64,000 nucleotides of DNA from Treponema parvum (GTDB lineage Bacteria; Spirochaetota; Spirochaetia; Treponematales; Treponemataceae): positions 1,178,001 to 1,242,000 of the forward strand of contig NZ_CP054142.1 in assembly GCF_017893965.1 (NCBI RefSeq), read 5' to 3'. Below, one piece after another: positions 8,485 to 18,122 of this stretch. Position numbers and translations under genes: made by a program. Every line of letters starts with the position of its first letter. Positions within the stretch are counted from its first letter, which is position 1. The notes beneath the pieces are model-generated. The model was not told the origin of the DNA, did not search any database, and worked only from the letters and a program-made list of their open reading frames with translations.

Positions 8485-11400
8485 TAAATTTTTTCTCCCG
8501 ATATTTCGAAATTCGTTCTGCAGATATTTGAAAATACGCAGCCTAAACAGTCTTTAAATGGTCTTACTTTTTTATTTTTCGGCGAAAAATTATTGCTTTG
8601 TACGTCTTCGGTAAACTGTTTCACATAGCGGTTAAAACATTCCAGCGTAGGATTGAAGCCGTCGATGTCGACTTCTTTTATTTTCGTTTTTGCCGCTCTT
8701 GCAGTCCCCGATGCAATATGTGTTGTGCCCGCAATGCCCGCCGTGGCTTGCGCCGTATCTGCATGAGCCGTTTCCGTCGCCGCTTGCGCCTTGCTTGCCG
8801 TATCTTCGCCTTCTTTTACTATAAAATGCTTTTTTTTGTCCCTGATCGTAAAAAAAAGCGCGTTGCGCACGGAGGATTTTTTACCTTTATGTTTTAAATT
8901 CCACAGAGAAATGTACATGGGGATTTGAAAGTCCGAAAGCTCTGCCGTAGCCGTATCTTTGCCCTCCGCGACTATGCAGTCTTTAAGCGGCGGCGAGTTT
9001 TTCAGCTTGTAATCGACAATGCTAACGCCGCCTGCGTCATCGCACAGTATACAGTCGATCTTTCCCATAAGATAATGTTCACCGCCGTCCAAAGACGCCT
9101 CGTTAAACCATTCTTCGGCAGCGTACACAACGTGCCCTCCAAAACCGTGAGGAGGCGGTTTGCAAAATTCTTTTAAAAGCTCAAGTGTCTGATCGGCATA
9201 GGATTTTTTTTGCGATTCGAGGACTAAACTTACCAGAGGGCTTCCGCTAAACGACATTTCAGGGGAGTTTATGGCGTCTTCAACGCATTCCAGCACCAGC
9301 GGTCTTACGGTTGCCTCTTCGTTCAAAAAAGTTCCATCTTCGAGCGTTTGGGGAAGCTGTTTTCCTTTGTGTCTGTTCATAAAAAGTTCGAGCACTTTAT
9401 GACATATGTTTCCGTCGTCGCTCGGATTCATTAAGTCCGTGTCCAAAGAGTCTTCTTCAAGCTTAAGCACGCGCGAAAAAATCCACTTGCGCGGACACGG
9501 AAAAAATTGCTTCATGTCGCTTTCCGTTACATGAATTTTGTCGCATGAAGAAGGCTCCGTGTGTTTACCGCGATCTTCGCAAAGCATATAGTTTATTTTA
9601 AAGGCAAGCGTTTCGGATGCAAAATATTTTGAATCGTTATCTGCGGAAACTTGCACTTGTTTCCAGCGTTCAAAGCATTCTTTTTGCCCTTCGGTGATGC
9701 GGCAGGGAAAATTTCCGCCGGGTTTTGAAAAGTCCGATTGTGAAACGGGTTTTACAGCTGGGGTTGGGATGCCGGATTTTGAACCAAGTCCTGTAAAGTC
9801 GGATTTAAAAAAAGCCTCTTCGTATTTTATAAAATCTTCTTCATACGGCGCTTTGTCGCTATCCAAGCCGCTCCCTACGTTAAAAAAACTGTGCGGAATC
9901 TTAAAACCCGAAAAACTGTTTTCCGCACATGAAAAATAAGACGATTTTTTTGCATAAAGCCTTATAAAAGCACGATCTGCGGGAACGCCTTCTTCCAAGC
10001 CCAGTGCTTTCCGTTTTTCCTTTGTTAAAAAGGAAAGAGGTTTGTGTCTTATAGACAGATCTTTTTGATTGGCGTCTATTACAAACTGGTGCGGTACGGC
10101 CGAAGCCGCCGAAACCTTGTATGCGAACACCGAAACTCCGTCCGTCTTAGGCTGCAGCTGATAAGTTTTTTCTTCTAATTCCGAGATGAAAAATGAATAC
10201 GGATCCTTTATGTGAATATCGTATGTGTTTTCGATATCCGAAAGAGAGGCTAGGATTGAAAGACATTGCCCCAAGATGAGGTCAGATTCTTCGGAAAACT
10301 CTTCTTCGGCAAGAAAAAGGTCTTTGAATGCAAACCATGAATTTTGTATTTCGGCAAAGGTCTTTGCGCCGCAAAATCTGTCTATCGATTTTTTCAGTTT
10401 GCGGTACATTTCAAGTTCACGCTGTGCAGTATTTTTCGTCACAGCCGACGAAAGAGCTTTTTCCCACACGTCTACCGTCCTGCCGGACTCGTCCTTGTAG
10501 GAGCATATGCATTTTCTGTTGCAGCCTTCGCGCACAAGATTTTCGTTGCATTGTTTTTCTTTCCACGGAACGTATCCGTCAGTTAAAAGAGCGCGTACGC
10601 TGTCATACGAATAATCGTTTTGCCTGCATGCTCTGATTTCGCAAAAAATTTGTCCCGCACAATTTCGCGTATAAGGAGAGCCGGATCGTACCACAAATGG
10701 AATACAATAAAGCTCAAGCTCGCGCTCCACATACGGCCTGTACGTTTCCATGTCGGGAACGTTTATTGCAATGTCCGTCCACTCTACGCCGTCTTTTTCA
10801 TGGAGCCGTCTGATCTTTAAAGCGGTTTCTCTCAATTCCGTGCGGGAATTCGTGTACAGCGTCAAAGGCAACGTGCCGTCCGGACTTTTAATGTCGATAT
10901 CGTCCATGAATATCAGTTTTACGTTCTCCTTTGCCTTTTCAAAAGCGGCCCGGTACTCGTAAAAATCTTCCAAAATGTCCGGAAAAAATATCACGTAAAT
11001 TTTATTGTCGGAAATAAAGTCTGCTTCTTCCCACGAAGGCTCAAAAAGCCCGTTCGTTTCAAGAAAAGATCCGTATTCCGTGTATAGCTTAAAAAGATCC
11101 GCGTTTTCTTTGTCCGAAAGCGTGTTTTTTTCGTTCGATTTATCGGCGGCGTCAAAATATCTTTTCCACACGGCAAGCGAAGGCAAAATTCCTGAAATCC
11201 AACTGCTGAATGAAACTGAATTATCGACAAAATCCGTGGAAATGAGGCTTTCAAAGACCGGCGGAAGATGAGAGCGCACCGCTTCCTGGTTTTTTTCAAG
11301 GATGTGTACGGCAAAAAGTTTACGCAAAAGAGACGGAATTGAATTTTTCCCTTTGCGTACGACTCGTATAGATTCTCCTTTAAATTTATCCCATGCGATA

Positions 11401-11570
11401 AAACGTTCCGCTGGGACGGCCCGCTTTTGAGTATGCGTTATAACCCAGTTCGCCCAAGAAGACGCGTCCGTGTCGGTGGGAAAAATAAAAAAAACATTTT
11501 CGTTTTTTAAATTTTCTTTGATTGTAGATTCTATCAGGTCTGAAATTCCAGTGCTTTCGCTTTCACTCAT
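8484..11570 (-). CDS. addB: ATP-dependent nuclease subunit B, AddB-like with 4Fe-4S nuclease domain
   Basis: 1028 aa from the ATG at 11570 (MSESES); an in-frame ATG at 11597 lies upstream of the predicted -10 box and is less likely. The N-terminal ~700 residues are a degenerate helicase-like region with no good Walker A. The C-terminal nuclease shows MGKIDCILC ... SIVDYKLK (~838-855). An AddB/Cas4-type iron-sulfur ligand set is visible: one Cys at FFPCPRKW (~691) and three in DCLGCVFSNIC near the C-terminus. An Ala/Thr-rich low-complexity insert lies between ~925 and 970 (SKAQAATETAHADTAQATAG). Operon with addA. Confidence 0.85.
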   Translation of the reverse strand: MSESESTGISDLIESTIKENLKNENVFFIFPTDTDASSWANWVITHTQKRAVPAERFIAWDKFKGESIRVVRKGKNSIPSLLRKLFAVHILEKNQEAVRSHLPPVFESLISTDFVDNSVSFSSWISGILPSLAVWKRYFDAADKSNEKNTLSDKENADLFKLYTEYGSFLETNGLFEPSWEEADFISDNKIYVIFFPDILEDFYEYRAAFEKAKENVKLIFMDDIDIKSPDGTLPLTLYTNSRTELRETALKIRRLHEKDGVEWTDIAINVPDMETYRPYVERELELYCIPFVVRSGSPYTRNCAGQIFCEIRACRQNDYSYDSVRALLTDGYVPWKEKQCNENLVREGCNRKCICSYKDESGRTVDVWEKALSSAVTKNTAQRELEMYRKLKKSIDRFCGAKTFAEIQNSWFAFKDLFLAEEEFSEESDLILGQCLSILASLSDIENTYDIHIKDPYSFFISELEEKTYQLQPKTDGVSVFAYKVSAASAVPHQFVIDANQKDLSIRHKPLSFLTKEKRKALGLEEGVPADRAFIRLYAKKSSYFSCAENSFSGFKIPHSFFNVGSGLDSDKAPYEEDFIKYEEAFFKSDFTGLGSKSGIPTPAVKPVSQSDFSKPGGNFPCRITEGQKECFERWKQVQVSADNDSKYFASETLAFKINYMLCEDRGKHTEPSSCDKIHVTESDMKQFFPCPRKWIFSRVLKLEEDSLDTDLMNPSDDGNICHKVLELFMNRHKGKQLPQTLEDGTFLNEEATVRPLVLECVEDAINSPEMSFSGSPLVSLVLESQKKSYADQTLELLKEFCKPPPHGFGGHVVYAAEEWFNEASLDGGEHYLMGKIDCILCDDAGGVSIVDYKLKNSPPLKDCIVAEGKDTATAELSDFQIPMYISLWNLKHKGKKSSVRNALFFTIRDKKKHFIVKEGEDTASKAQAATETAHADTAQATAGIAGTTHIASGTARAAKTKIKEVDIDGFNPTLECFNRYVKQFTEDVQSNNFSPKNKKVRPFKDCLGCVFSNICRTNFEISGEKI

Positions 11571-11579
11571 ACAAAAATC

Positions 11580-11612
11580 AGTATAGCACAAATACATTCG
11601 ATAGAGTATTAT
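11580..11612. promoter_or_regulatory. divergent near-leaderless promoters of addB (-) and murC (+)
   Basis: Minus strand: extended -10 TGC-TATACT with the hexamer at 11585-11580, 9 nt from the addB ATG at 11570. Plus strand: TATTAT at 11607-11612, 6 nt (GCTTTT) from the murC ATG at 11619. Neither gene has a Shine-Dalgarno sequence. The -35 regions are weak. Predicted transcription starts fall on or within 2 nt of each start codon. Confidence 0.55.
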
Positions 11613-11618
11613 GCTTTT

Positions 11619-13241
11619 ATGTCTAAAGTAAATTTACCTCCCGATCTGAACGGGGTTCACATACATTTTGTGGGAATAAAAGGAACAGGAATGACCGCTT
11701 TGGCGGAAATAATTCACGGATCGGGAGCCGTCATTACGGGAAGCGACGTAAGCGAACGCTTTTATACCGACGATATTTTAGACCGGCTGCACATAAAGCC
11801 TGTTCCTTTTTCCGATAAAAACATAACGGACGACGTCAGCTTTGTGATCTATTCTTCCGCTTACGACCCGCTAAAAAATCCCGATCTTAAAGAAGCCGTA
11901 AAAAGAAAATTGCCGCTAATGCTTTATTCACAGGTGCTCGGCTGCCTATCGGAAAACGCATACGGCTGCGCCGTATGCGGTGTACACGGAAAAACCACTA
12001 CGACAGGCCTTGCGGGAACGATACTCATGCAGCTTCCGCTTGCGTCTCAAGTTCTTGCAGGCTCCGAAATAACTTCTTTCGGAGGAAAGTGTACGTTTAC
12101 GAGCCAGCGGACAAGGAGCTCGACGAAGGAATGCTTGCCGGCAGCGGCTGCCTCCACGGATGGCGCCGCGGGCGGCACGACAAACGGTTTCCCTCAGGAC
12201 GTCTCTCAGGCTGAAAAAAAATATTTTGTCGCCGAAACCTGCGAATATCAAAGACATTTTATGGATTTTTCACCAAAAAAAATTATTTTAACCAGCGTTG
12301 AAAGCGATCATCAGGATTTTTACCCGACTTACGAAGACATTTTAAACGCTTTTGTGGATTTTATCTGTAAACTGCCTGCAGGCGGACAACTGATATATTG
12401 CGCGGACGACAAGGGCGCCGCTTCCGCCGCTTTGATTGCTAAAGAACGCCGGCCTGACATAGAATTTATTCCTTACGGCGAAAAAGCCGTAGGCGGCTAC
12501 AGGCTTTCTTTCGGAGATCTCGGCGACGGGTACAGAAATTTTACGGTGGAGGGGATAGGGGATTTTAAATTGTATGTGCCTGGGAAGCACTTGGTTCTTA
12601 ACGCCTCTGCCGCTATTGCGCTTTGTTGTGAGCTTTTAAAAGATGCAGGGCTTTTTTCGCGCCCGCTGCCTGAAAATCTTTTTCTTTCAATAGCAAAGGG
12701 TGTTTCAAACTTTACAGGCGGCAGGCGCAGAAGCGAGATAGTCGGAAGCGTAAAAAACAAGGCGGGCAATTCCGTCATATTTATCGACGACTACGGCCAT
12801 CATCCCACCGCGATTAAAACGACCCTCGCCGGTTACAGAGAATTCTATAAGGGTCGGAAGATTATCGTCGATTTTATGTCGCACACGTATTCCAGGACGG
12901 CGGCGCTTTTGGACGACTTCGCTTCGTCGTTCGACAGCGCGGACGAGATAGTCTTGCACAAAATTTACGCGTCAGCCCGTGAAAACAGCAAAGATTTTAT
13001 CTTAGATGGTATGAATTTATATACACTTGCTGCAAAAAAGTATAAAAAAGTATACTACTTTAGAGAAATTCTTGACGCAGCGCCGTTTCTTTTGGAAGAA
13101 TTACGCTCCGATTCCGGAAAAGAATATCCCTCAGGTTATCTTTTTGTTACTATGGGAGCCGGTGATAATTGGAAAATCGGAAAAAAATTACTTGAAGATC
13201 TGCGCGGCGACGCCGCTGACAGCATGTCGCCTAAGTATTAG
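11619..13241 (+). CDS. murC: UDP-N-acetylmuramate--L-alanine ligase
   Basis: 540 aa Mur ligase that adds L-alanine to UDP-MurNAc in the cytoplasm. The N-terminal Rossmann motif HFVGIKGTGMTALAEI (residues ~16-31), the ATP-binding loop GVHGKTTTT (~121-129), VAETCEYQRHFMDF with the central-domain ESDHQDFYPTYEDI, and IDDYGHHPTAIKTTL in the C-terminal domain all fit MurC. The family is usually 450-490 aa. The extra length is mainly a Ser/Thr/Ala/Gly-rich insert at residues ~160-198, just after the ATP-binding loop. Mpl, a related ligase, is less likely because no recycling genes are nearby. No ribosome site; see the leaderless promoter. yicC follows after 61 bp. Confidence 0.9.
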   Translation: MSKVNLPPDLNGVHIHFVGIKGTGMTALAEIIHGSGAVITGSDVSERFYTDDILDRLHIKPVPFSDKNITDDVSFVIYSSAYDPLKNPDLKEAVKRKLPLMLYSQVLGCLSENAYGCAVCGVHGKTTTTGLAGTILMQLPLASQVLAGSEITSFGGKCTFTSQRTRSSTKECLPAAAASTDGAAGGTTNGFPQDVSQAEKKYFVAETCEYQRHFMDFSPKKIILTSVESDHQDFYPTYEDILNAFVDFICKLPAGGQLIYCADDKGAASAALIAKERRPDIEFIPYGEKAVGGYRLSFGDLGDGYRNFTVEGIGDFKLYVPGKHLVLNASAAIALCCELLKDAGLFSRPLPENLFLSIAKGVSNFTGGRRRSEIVGSVKNKAGNSVIFIDDYGHHPTAIKTTLAGYREFYKGRKIIVDFMSHTYSRTAALLDDFASSFDSADEIVLHKIYASARENSKDFILDGMNLYTLAAKKYKKVYYFREILDAAPFLLEELRSDSGKEYPSGYLFVTMGAGDNWKIGKKLLEDLRGDAADSMSPKY

Positions 13242-13302
13242 CGACGCCGGAAAATCCGATGTTTGAGGTTGCGTCCCTCATGTGGAATTTAAGGGGAATC
13301 AT

Positions 13303-14217
13303 ATGACAAGTATGACAGGTTATGCGTACAAAGAGCTTTCCACAAACGAAGTGAATGTCTGTGTTGAAATACGATCGGTTAATTCCAGATTTTTGGATCT
13401 GTCCGTAAATCTGCCTCCGTATCTCGGCAGTCTTGAAAGCCGTTTTCGCTCTATGATTTTACAATTCGTGCGGCGCGGCAAGGTGGACGTATCCGTCCGC
13501 ATAAAAAATTTCAGTTCGAACGGCACTGTTTTTGCCGATATTGAAACGGCAACGGCGTATTACAAGGCTATACGGGATATAGCCCGTGCCGTAGGAAGAA
13601 ATGAAAAAGACGTGTCCTTGGACGTTTTGATGTCGCAGCCCGGAATCCTGAGCATGAATCAGGAATACGACGTTGAAAAATACTGGAATTTGATTTTGCC
13701 TGTTTTTACCCAAGCTTTAGATGCGTTTTCCGCCGATAAAAAACGCGAAGGAAGCGAACTTCTTAAAGATTTATCCGTGCAGCTTAAAAAACTTGATTCG
13801 GCCGCTTCTTTCTTTAAAGACTGGCAGCCTAAAATGGAACTTTATTTTAAAGATCTTCTCACTTCGAAGTTCAAAGAGCTTATACCCAGTCCGGTCGATT
13901 TTGGGCCTTATGCGGGAGCCGGCCGTGAAGAAGCGGACTTGAGCGAGCAGCGCATTATGGCCGAAGTTGCGGCTATGATCGTTAAGTATACGATAAACGA
14001 AGAAGTAGTGCGTTTTTGCAGTCATCTTTTATCGCTTCACAACGAGATAGAAAACGAGGACTTTCCCGGAAAAAGGATAGACTTCATATGCCAGGAGATA
14101 AACAGGGAGATAAACACTATCGGAAGTAAAAACCAGTTTGCAAAGGTGAGCGCTATGGTAGTTTCGGCAAAAGAGGCTCTTGAAAATATACGCGAACAGG
14201 CGCGCAACGTAGAGTAA
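13303..14217 (+). CDS. yicC: YicC-family endoribonuclease
   Basis: 304 aa from the ATG at 13303, chosen because AAGGGG lies 6 nt upstream; a GTG at 13282 would put that ribosome site inside the gene. The N-terminus MTSMTGYAYKE and the motif VEIRSVNSRFLDLSVNLP (residues ~20-37) are the YicC_N signature. The C-terminal DUF1732 half contains GKRIDFICQEINREINTIGSKNQ, the most conserved box of the family. YicC proteins are reported as RNases acting on small RNAs. Gene length and motifs are complete. Confidence 0.92.
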   Translation: MTSMTGYAYKELSTNEVNVCVEIRSVNSRFLDLSVNLPPYLGSLESRFRSMILQFVRRGKVDVSVRIKNFSSNGTVFADIETATAYYKAIRDIARAVGRNEKDVSLDVLMSQPGILSMNQEYDVEKYWNLILPVFTQALDAFSADKKREGSELLKDLSVQLKKLDSAASFFKDWQPKMELYFKDLLTSKFKELIPSPVDFGPYAGAGREEADLSEQRIMAEVAAMIVKYTINEEVVRFCSHLLSLHNEIENEDFPGKRIDFICQEINREINTIGSKNQFAKVSAMVVSAKEALENIREQARNVE

Positions 14218-14302
14218 AGGTTTGGGCTGTTCCAATGATCTTAAGTGATCAATCGGATTATTCAATCAGATTATTCAATTTCGAGAAATTTTCCGACCCT
14301 TT

Positions 14303-15412
14303 TTATGCGTCAATTTTGCTCTGAGCTTTCAGTAACGCCTTGTTTTTATACATTTCGGCGTCGGCCAAAGAAATCGCTTCTTCGATATTCGTGCCGGGAA
14401 GATATTCTTGAAGACCGCACGCGACTTTGTAGCCGGATTTTTCCATAAGATCACCGAGCGTCTTTATCGCTCTTTCGACCGTATATTTATCCTTGTTTTT
14501 ACACAACAGAATAAATTCGTCGCCGCCCGTCCTGTATAAAATTCCGCATTTTCTAAACGCCTTTCTCATGCATTCGACGGTAAATTTTATGGCTACGTCT
14601 CCAGCCGCATGGCCGTACGTGTCGTTTATTTTTTTAAGATCGTTTAAGTCCATGGAAACTATTATGATTCTTTCGTTTTGTATGCGGTTTAATGCCAGAT
14701 AAAAACATCGTCTGTTTAGAAGACCCGTAAGAGCGTCCTGTTTGTACATGTTTATGTTATACTGCAAAAAATATATCGTAATGGAAACGATCATCGTTGC
14801 GGGAAGTATGAATTTATATTCATAAAGTGCTTCCAAAAGCACTGAGAAAATGTTGCAAGTTAGTATTGAAAAATTGATCACCGATTCGCTTATGTTGTAG
14901 ACAAGATGTCTGACCGATAGATACAGCAGCACTACGATGTAGAAAAGACTTACTATGAAAGGGGTAAGCCTTAAAGGCCCCCCGTGAAAAATATTCTGAT
15001 CGGTGTAATAAAACATCCAGTGCGTGCGTACGCTTGCATATGCCAAAAAAGAATTTATAAACAGCGGAACGGACATCAACTTTAAAAGTTTCGACTTTTT
15101 TTCGTAAATTATAGTGGCGAGAAGGAACGGAATTGCGACGCGCACGGAATATCCCGTGGCCGTAGCGATATATTCCCAAACCGTAGGATTTTTCCCTAAA
15201 TTCAGTGTGTATTCCAGTATGTCAGAAAAAACAAGAAAGATGGCACTCAAGGTTAAAAGCAAAAATTTAATGAGCGTTCGGGATTGCATTGTCCTAGCTG
15301 TCAGCATAAATACGATGAGCGAAAAGGCCATAATGATACCCGGAATATTGCATTGAAGTACCAAATGTATTAAAGAAATTTTCAGTATCATTAAGAAGGA
15401 AGTATATTCCAT
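14303..15412 (-). CDS. membrane-bound diguanylate cyclase (GGDEF)
   Basis: 369 aa. The N-terminal ~200 residues contain about six or seven hydrophobic segments, so the sensor part is an integral membrane domain. The C-terminal GGDEF domain begins around residue 215 (YKQDALTGLLNRRCFY). It has MDLNDLKKINDTYGHAAGD and the active-site loop RTGGDEFILL (~294-303), so synthesis of cyclic di-GMP from GTP is expected. The inhibitory I-site is degenerate: the RxxD position reads RKCG, so product feedback through that site is probably lost. No EAL domain. It stands alone, convergent with yicC and divergent from metG. No clear ribosome site is seen at the chosen ATG. Confidence 0.93.
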   Translation of the reverse strand: MEYTSFLMILKISLIHLVLQCNIPGIIMAFSLIVFMLTARTMQSRTLIKFLLLTLSAIFLVFSDILEYTLNLGKNPTVWEYIATATGYSVRVAIPFLLATIIYEKKSKLLKLMSVPLFINSFLAYASVRTHWMFYYTDQNIFHGGPLRLTPFIVSLFYIVVLLYLSVRHLVYNISESVINFSILTCNIFSVLLEALYEYKFILPATMIVSITIYFLQYNINMYKQDALTGLLNRRCFYLALNRIQNERIIIVSMDLNDLKKINDTYGHAAGDVAIKFTVECMRKAFRKCGILYRTGGDEFILLCKNKDKYTVERAIKTLGDLMEKSGYKVACGLQEYLPGTNIEEAISLADAEMYKNKALLKAQSKIDA

Positions 15413-15629
15413 ATCTGACGTATTTGCACTGTAAAAAATTACTATTTTCCTTCAAAATCTTTTTATCTTTTCAAATACGGTGCACATAGGAGCGGGGCGG
15501 CTCATCGTCGTTGGCGGATAACCTGCAGTCGCGGCTGACTTGCAACAAGTGCAAAGTTCCCCGTGCAAACGGCATGTCCTGTCCCGCTCAAACGGCGATT
15601 TCCGCTGTCCTGACGCCGCCTTGCGTTCA

Positions 15630-15658
15630 TTGACCAAGCAATGCATAAAATTTATAAT
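15630..15658 (+). promoter_or_regulatory. sigma-70 promoter of metG with almost no leader
   Basis: TTGACC (15630-15635), 17-bp spacer, perfect TATAAT (15653-15658), then only 8 nt to the metG ATG at 15667. No Shine-Dalgarno sequence fits, so the mRNA is predicted to start within ~2 nt of the start codon. This is the best-matching example of the leaderless pattern in the window. Confidence 0.7.
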
Positions 15659-15666
15659 CGTAAAAT

Positions 15667-18120
15667 ATGAATAAACGATTAATCACTTCCGCCTTGCCGT
15701 ACGTGAACAATGTTCCTCATCTGGGCAACTTGATCCAAGTGCTTTCAGCAGATGTTTTTGCGCGGTTTTGCCGCAGCAGAGGATATAAAACTCTTTACGT
15801 ATGCGGCACAGACGAATACGGTACGGCGACTGAGACTCGTGCTCTTGAAGAAAAAAAATCGCCTCAACAACTGTGCGACTATTATCACGCCATACACAAG
15901 GATATCTACGGCTGGTTCGGAATTGCCTTCGATCACTTCGGGCGCACTTCGACCCCTCAGCAAACGGAAATAACTCAATCGATTTTCAAAGATCTTGATA
16001 GAAACGGTTACATAACCGAACATGTTTCAAAACAGCTTTATTGCCCCAAATGCGATCGTTTTTTAGCCGACAGGTACGTCAGAGGAACCTGCCCTAAATG
16101 CGGATATGAAGACGCCAGAGGGGATCAATGCGAGCATTGCGGAAGTTTGCTCGATCCATCGGATTTGAAAGCTCCCAAATGTTCTACGTGCGCTTCCGCT
16201 CCGGAAATCCGCGAAACCAAGCACCTGTACATAGATCTCCCGAAAATTCAGCCTAAATACCAAAAATGGATGGAAGAAGCCGCAGTTAAAGGCTCTTGGG
16301 CTTCCAACGCCGTACAGATGACGAGGGCGTGGCTTCGCGACGGACTAAAAGAAAGAGCTATTACCCGTGATCTTAAGTGGGGCATCCCCGTTCCTAAAAA
16401 AGGATTTGAAAACAAGGTCTTTTATGTTTGGTTCGACGCTCCGATAGGCTATATATCTATAACAAAATCTCTTGCCGACTGTCTTAAAAGCGAAGGTAAA
16501 AAAAGTTTTGACTGGAAATCGTGGTGGCTTCCCGAAGAATCTGAAGATGCCGAAGAAAAGTCGAGCGTAGACTTGTTTCAGTTCATAGGAAAAGACAATA
16601 TTCCGTTTCATACGGTTATCTTTCCGTCAAGCCTCATAGGCAGCGGCCGCTCGTGGACAAAACTTTATCACATGAGTTCTACCGAATACTTAAACTATGA
16701 GAGCGGAAAATTCAGTAAATCGAAGGGCGTAGGTGTTTTCGGAAGCGATGCCAAAGAGTCGGAAATTCCGGCGGACGCGTGGCGTTTTTATATCTTTTAC
16801 AATAGACCCGAAAAAGCCGACACTCAGTTTACGTGGAAAGATTTTCAGGAAAAATACAACGGCGAACTGATAGGTAATTTGGGAAACCTTGTAAACCGTA
16901 CTTTGCTGTTTGTAAACAAGTATTACGAAGGAAAAATTCCCGACGCACCTGTCGACGAAGATCTGTGGACTTCGGTAAGAGAAAAAGAAAATAAAATAAC
17001 CGAGCTTTTGGAATGGGCGGAATTAAAAGACGCTTTCCATGAAATATTTGCCATAAGCGATATTGCGAACAAGGCTTTTCAGGCCGGAGAACCGTGGAAA
17101 ACCCGCAACAGCGATCCCGAAAAAGCCGCCAAGCTTATTCATAATCTTTGTTATGTGATTAAAGATCTGATCATAATGCTGCACCCGTATTTGCCTCAGT
17201 ACGCCCAAAAAGTTGCTTCATTTTTGGGTAAGCGGATATACGACCGGACGGTGTCAGGCGATGTGAACTTTAGCGGATCCGGCGTGCGCCCTGAGTCGGC
17301 TTCTCAGTCGGGCGGAACGGCCTTGCGCTGCGGCGGCCGGGCACACTGCGGCGGAGACTTAAAGGAAGGCTGCGACAATGGCGCCTTATCGAACGACGAT
17401 CTGTTGTCGTGGACGGATCTGGGAAAGACTTCGGGCTTAAATAATGTTTTTGCGACGGAAGTTTATTTTTCTCCTCTTGACAATAAGGCTGTAGATTCTT
17501 ACCGCGAACGCTATTCCGGCGTAAGAAAAGACGTTCAGAACCCTAACGCCACTCAGCAGTCAAAAACTCAAGCGAAGGCGCCGGTTCAAAAGGACGATGA
17601 AGTTTTGCCTGCGAAAGATCAGCCCTTGCATTTTAACAAAAATATTTCGTTAAAAGTTGCAAAAGTTGTTTCTGTAGAGCCCAATCCCGATTCCGACAAA
17701 TTGTACATAGAACATTTGGATGACGGAAGCGGAAACGACCGCGTAATTCAAAGCGGACTGGTTCCTTATCTTAAACCCGATCAGATTCTCGGTCAGCATA
17801 TAATCCTTGTGGATAATCTTAAACCGCGTAAAATGCGCGGGGTTGAAAGCCGAGGAATGCTCCTTGCGGCGGATTACAAAACTTCCGACGGTAAAGAAGC
17901 TGTAGAACTCGTAACCGCTTCGTGGGCTAAACCCGGAACGTCCGTAATACTTGAAGGAGCCGATCCTGATTTCGTAAAACCTGAACAGATCGACGCCGAG
18001 GAATTCTTTAAAATTGAAATAAACGTAGAGGATCATGTAGTCGGAATAAACGGCGTAAAACTCCTTGCGGACGGCAAGCCTCTTTTGACGCAGATGACCT
18101 GTAACGGCGGGGTGCACTAG
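15667..18120 (+). CDS. metG: methionyl-tRNA synthetase with C-terminal tRNA-binding domain
   Basis: 817 aa class I synthetase that charges tRNA-Met. The HIGH-type motif is PHLGN (residues ~18-22), the KMSKS-type motif is KFSKSKG (~348-354), and a two-knuckle zinc insert lies at residues ~118-178 (CPKCDRF ... CPKCGY ... CEHCGS ... CSTC). The catalytic core and anticodon helix bundle run to ~530. A Gly/Ser/Cys-rich low-complexity stretch (~529-585) is followed by a Gln/Lys linker. The C-terminal EMAP/Trbp111-like tRNA-binding domain (VVSVEPNPDSDKLYIEHLD, ~660-680 onward) supports dimerisation and tRNA affinity. The next gene starts 2 bp after the stop. Confidence 0.96.
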   Translation: MNKRLITSALPYVNNVPHLGNLIQVLSADVFARFCRSRGYKTLYVCGTDEYGTATETRALEEKKSPQQLCDYYHAIHKDIYGWFGIAFDHFGRTSTPQQTEITQSIFKDLDRNGYITEHVSKQLYCPKCDRFLADRYVRGTCPKCGYEDARGDQCEHCGSLLDPSDLKAPKCSTCASAPEIRETKHLYIDLPKIQPKYQKWMEEAAVKGSWASNAVQMTRAWLRDGLKERAITRDLKWGIPVPKKGFENKVFYVWFDAPIGYISITKSLADCLKSEGKKSFDWKSWWLPEESEDAEEKSSVDLFQFIGKDNIPFHTVIFPSSLIGSGRSWTKLYHMSSTEYLNYESGKFSKSKGVGVFGSDAKESEIPADAWRFYIFYNRPEKADTQFTWKDFQEKYNGELIGNLGNLVNRTLLFVNKYYEGKIPDAPVDEDLWTSVREKENKITELLEWAELKDAFHEIFAISDIANKAFQAGEPWKTRNSDPEKAAKLIHNLCYVIKDLIIMLHPYLPQYAQKVASFLGKRIYDRTVSGDVNFSGSGVRPESASQSGGTALRCGGRAHCGGDLKEGCDNGALSNDDLLSWTDLGKTSGLNNVFATEVYFSPLDNKAVDSYRERYSGVRKDVQNPNATQQSKTQAKAPVQKDDEVLPAKDQPLHFNKNISLKVAKVVSVEPNPDSDKLYIEHLDDGSGNDRVIQSGLVPYLKPDQILGQHIILVDNLKPRKMRGVESRGMLLAADYKTSDGKEAVELVTASWAKPGTSVILEGADPDFVKPEQIDAEEFFKIEINVEDHVVGINGVKLLADGKPLLTQMTCNGGVH

Positions 18121-18122
18121 GC

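Noticed and set aside
15452-15646. 64-codon minus-strand ORF upstream of metG
   Set aside because: Runs antisense across the metG promoter region with no ribosome site or family resemblance.
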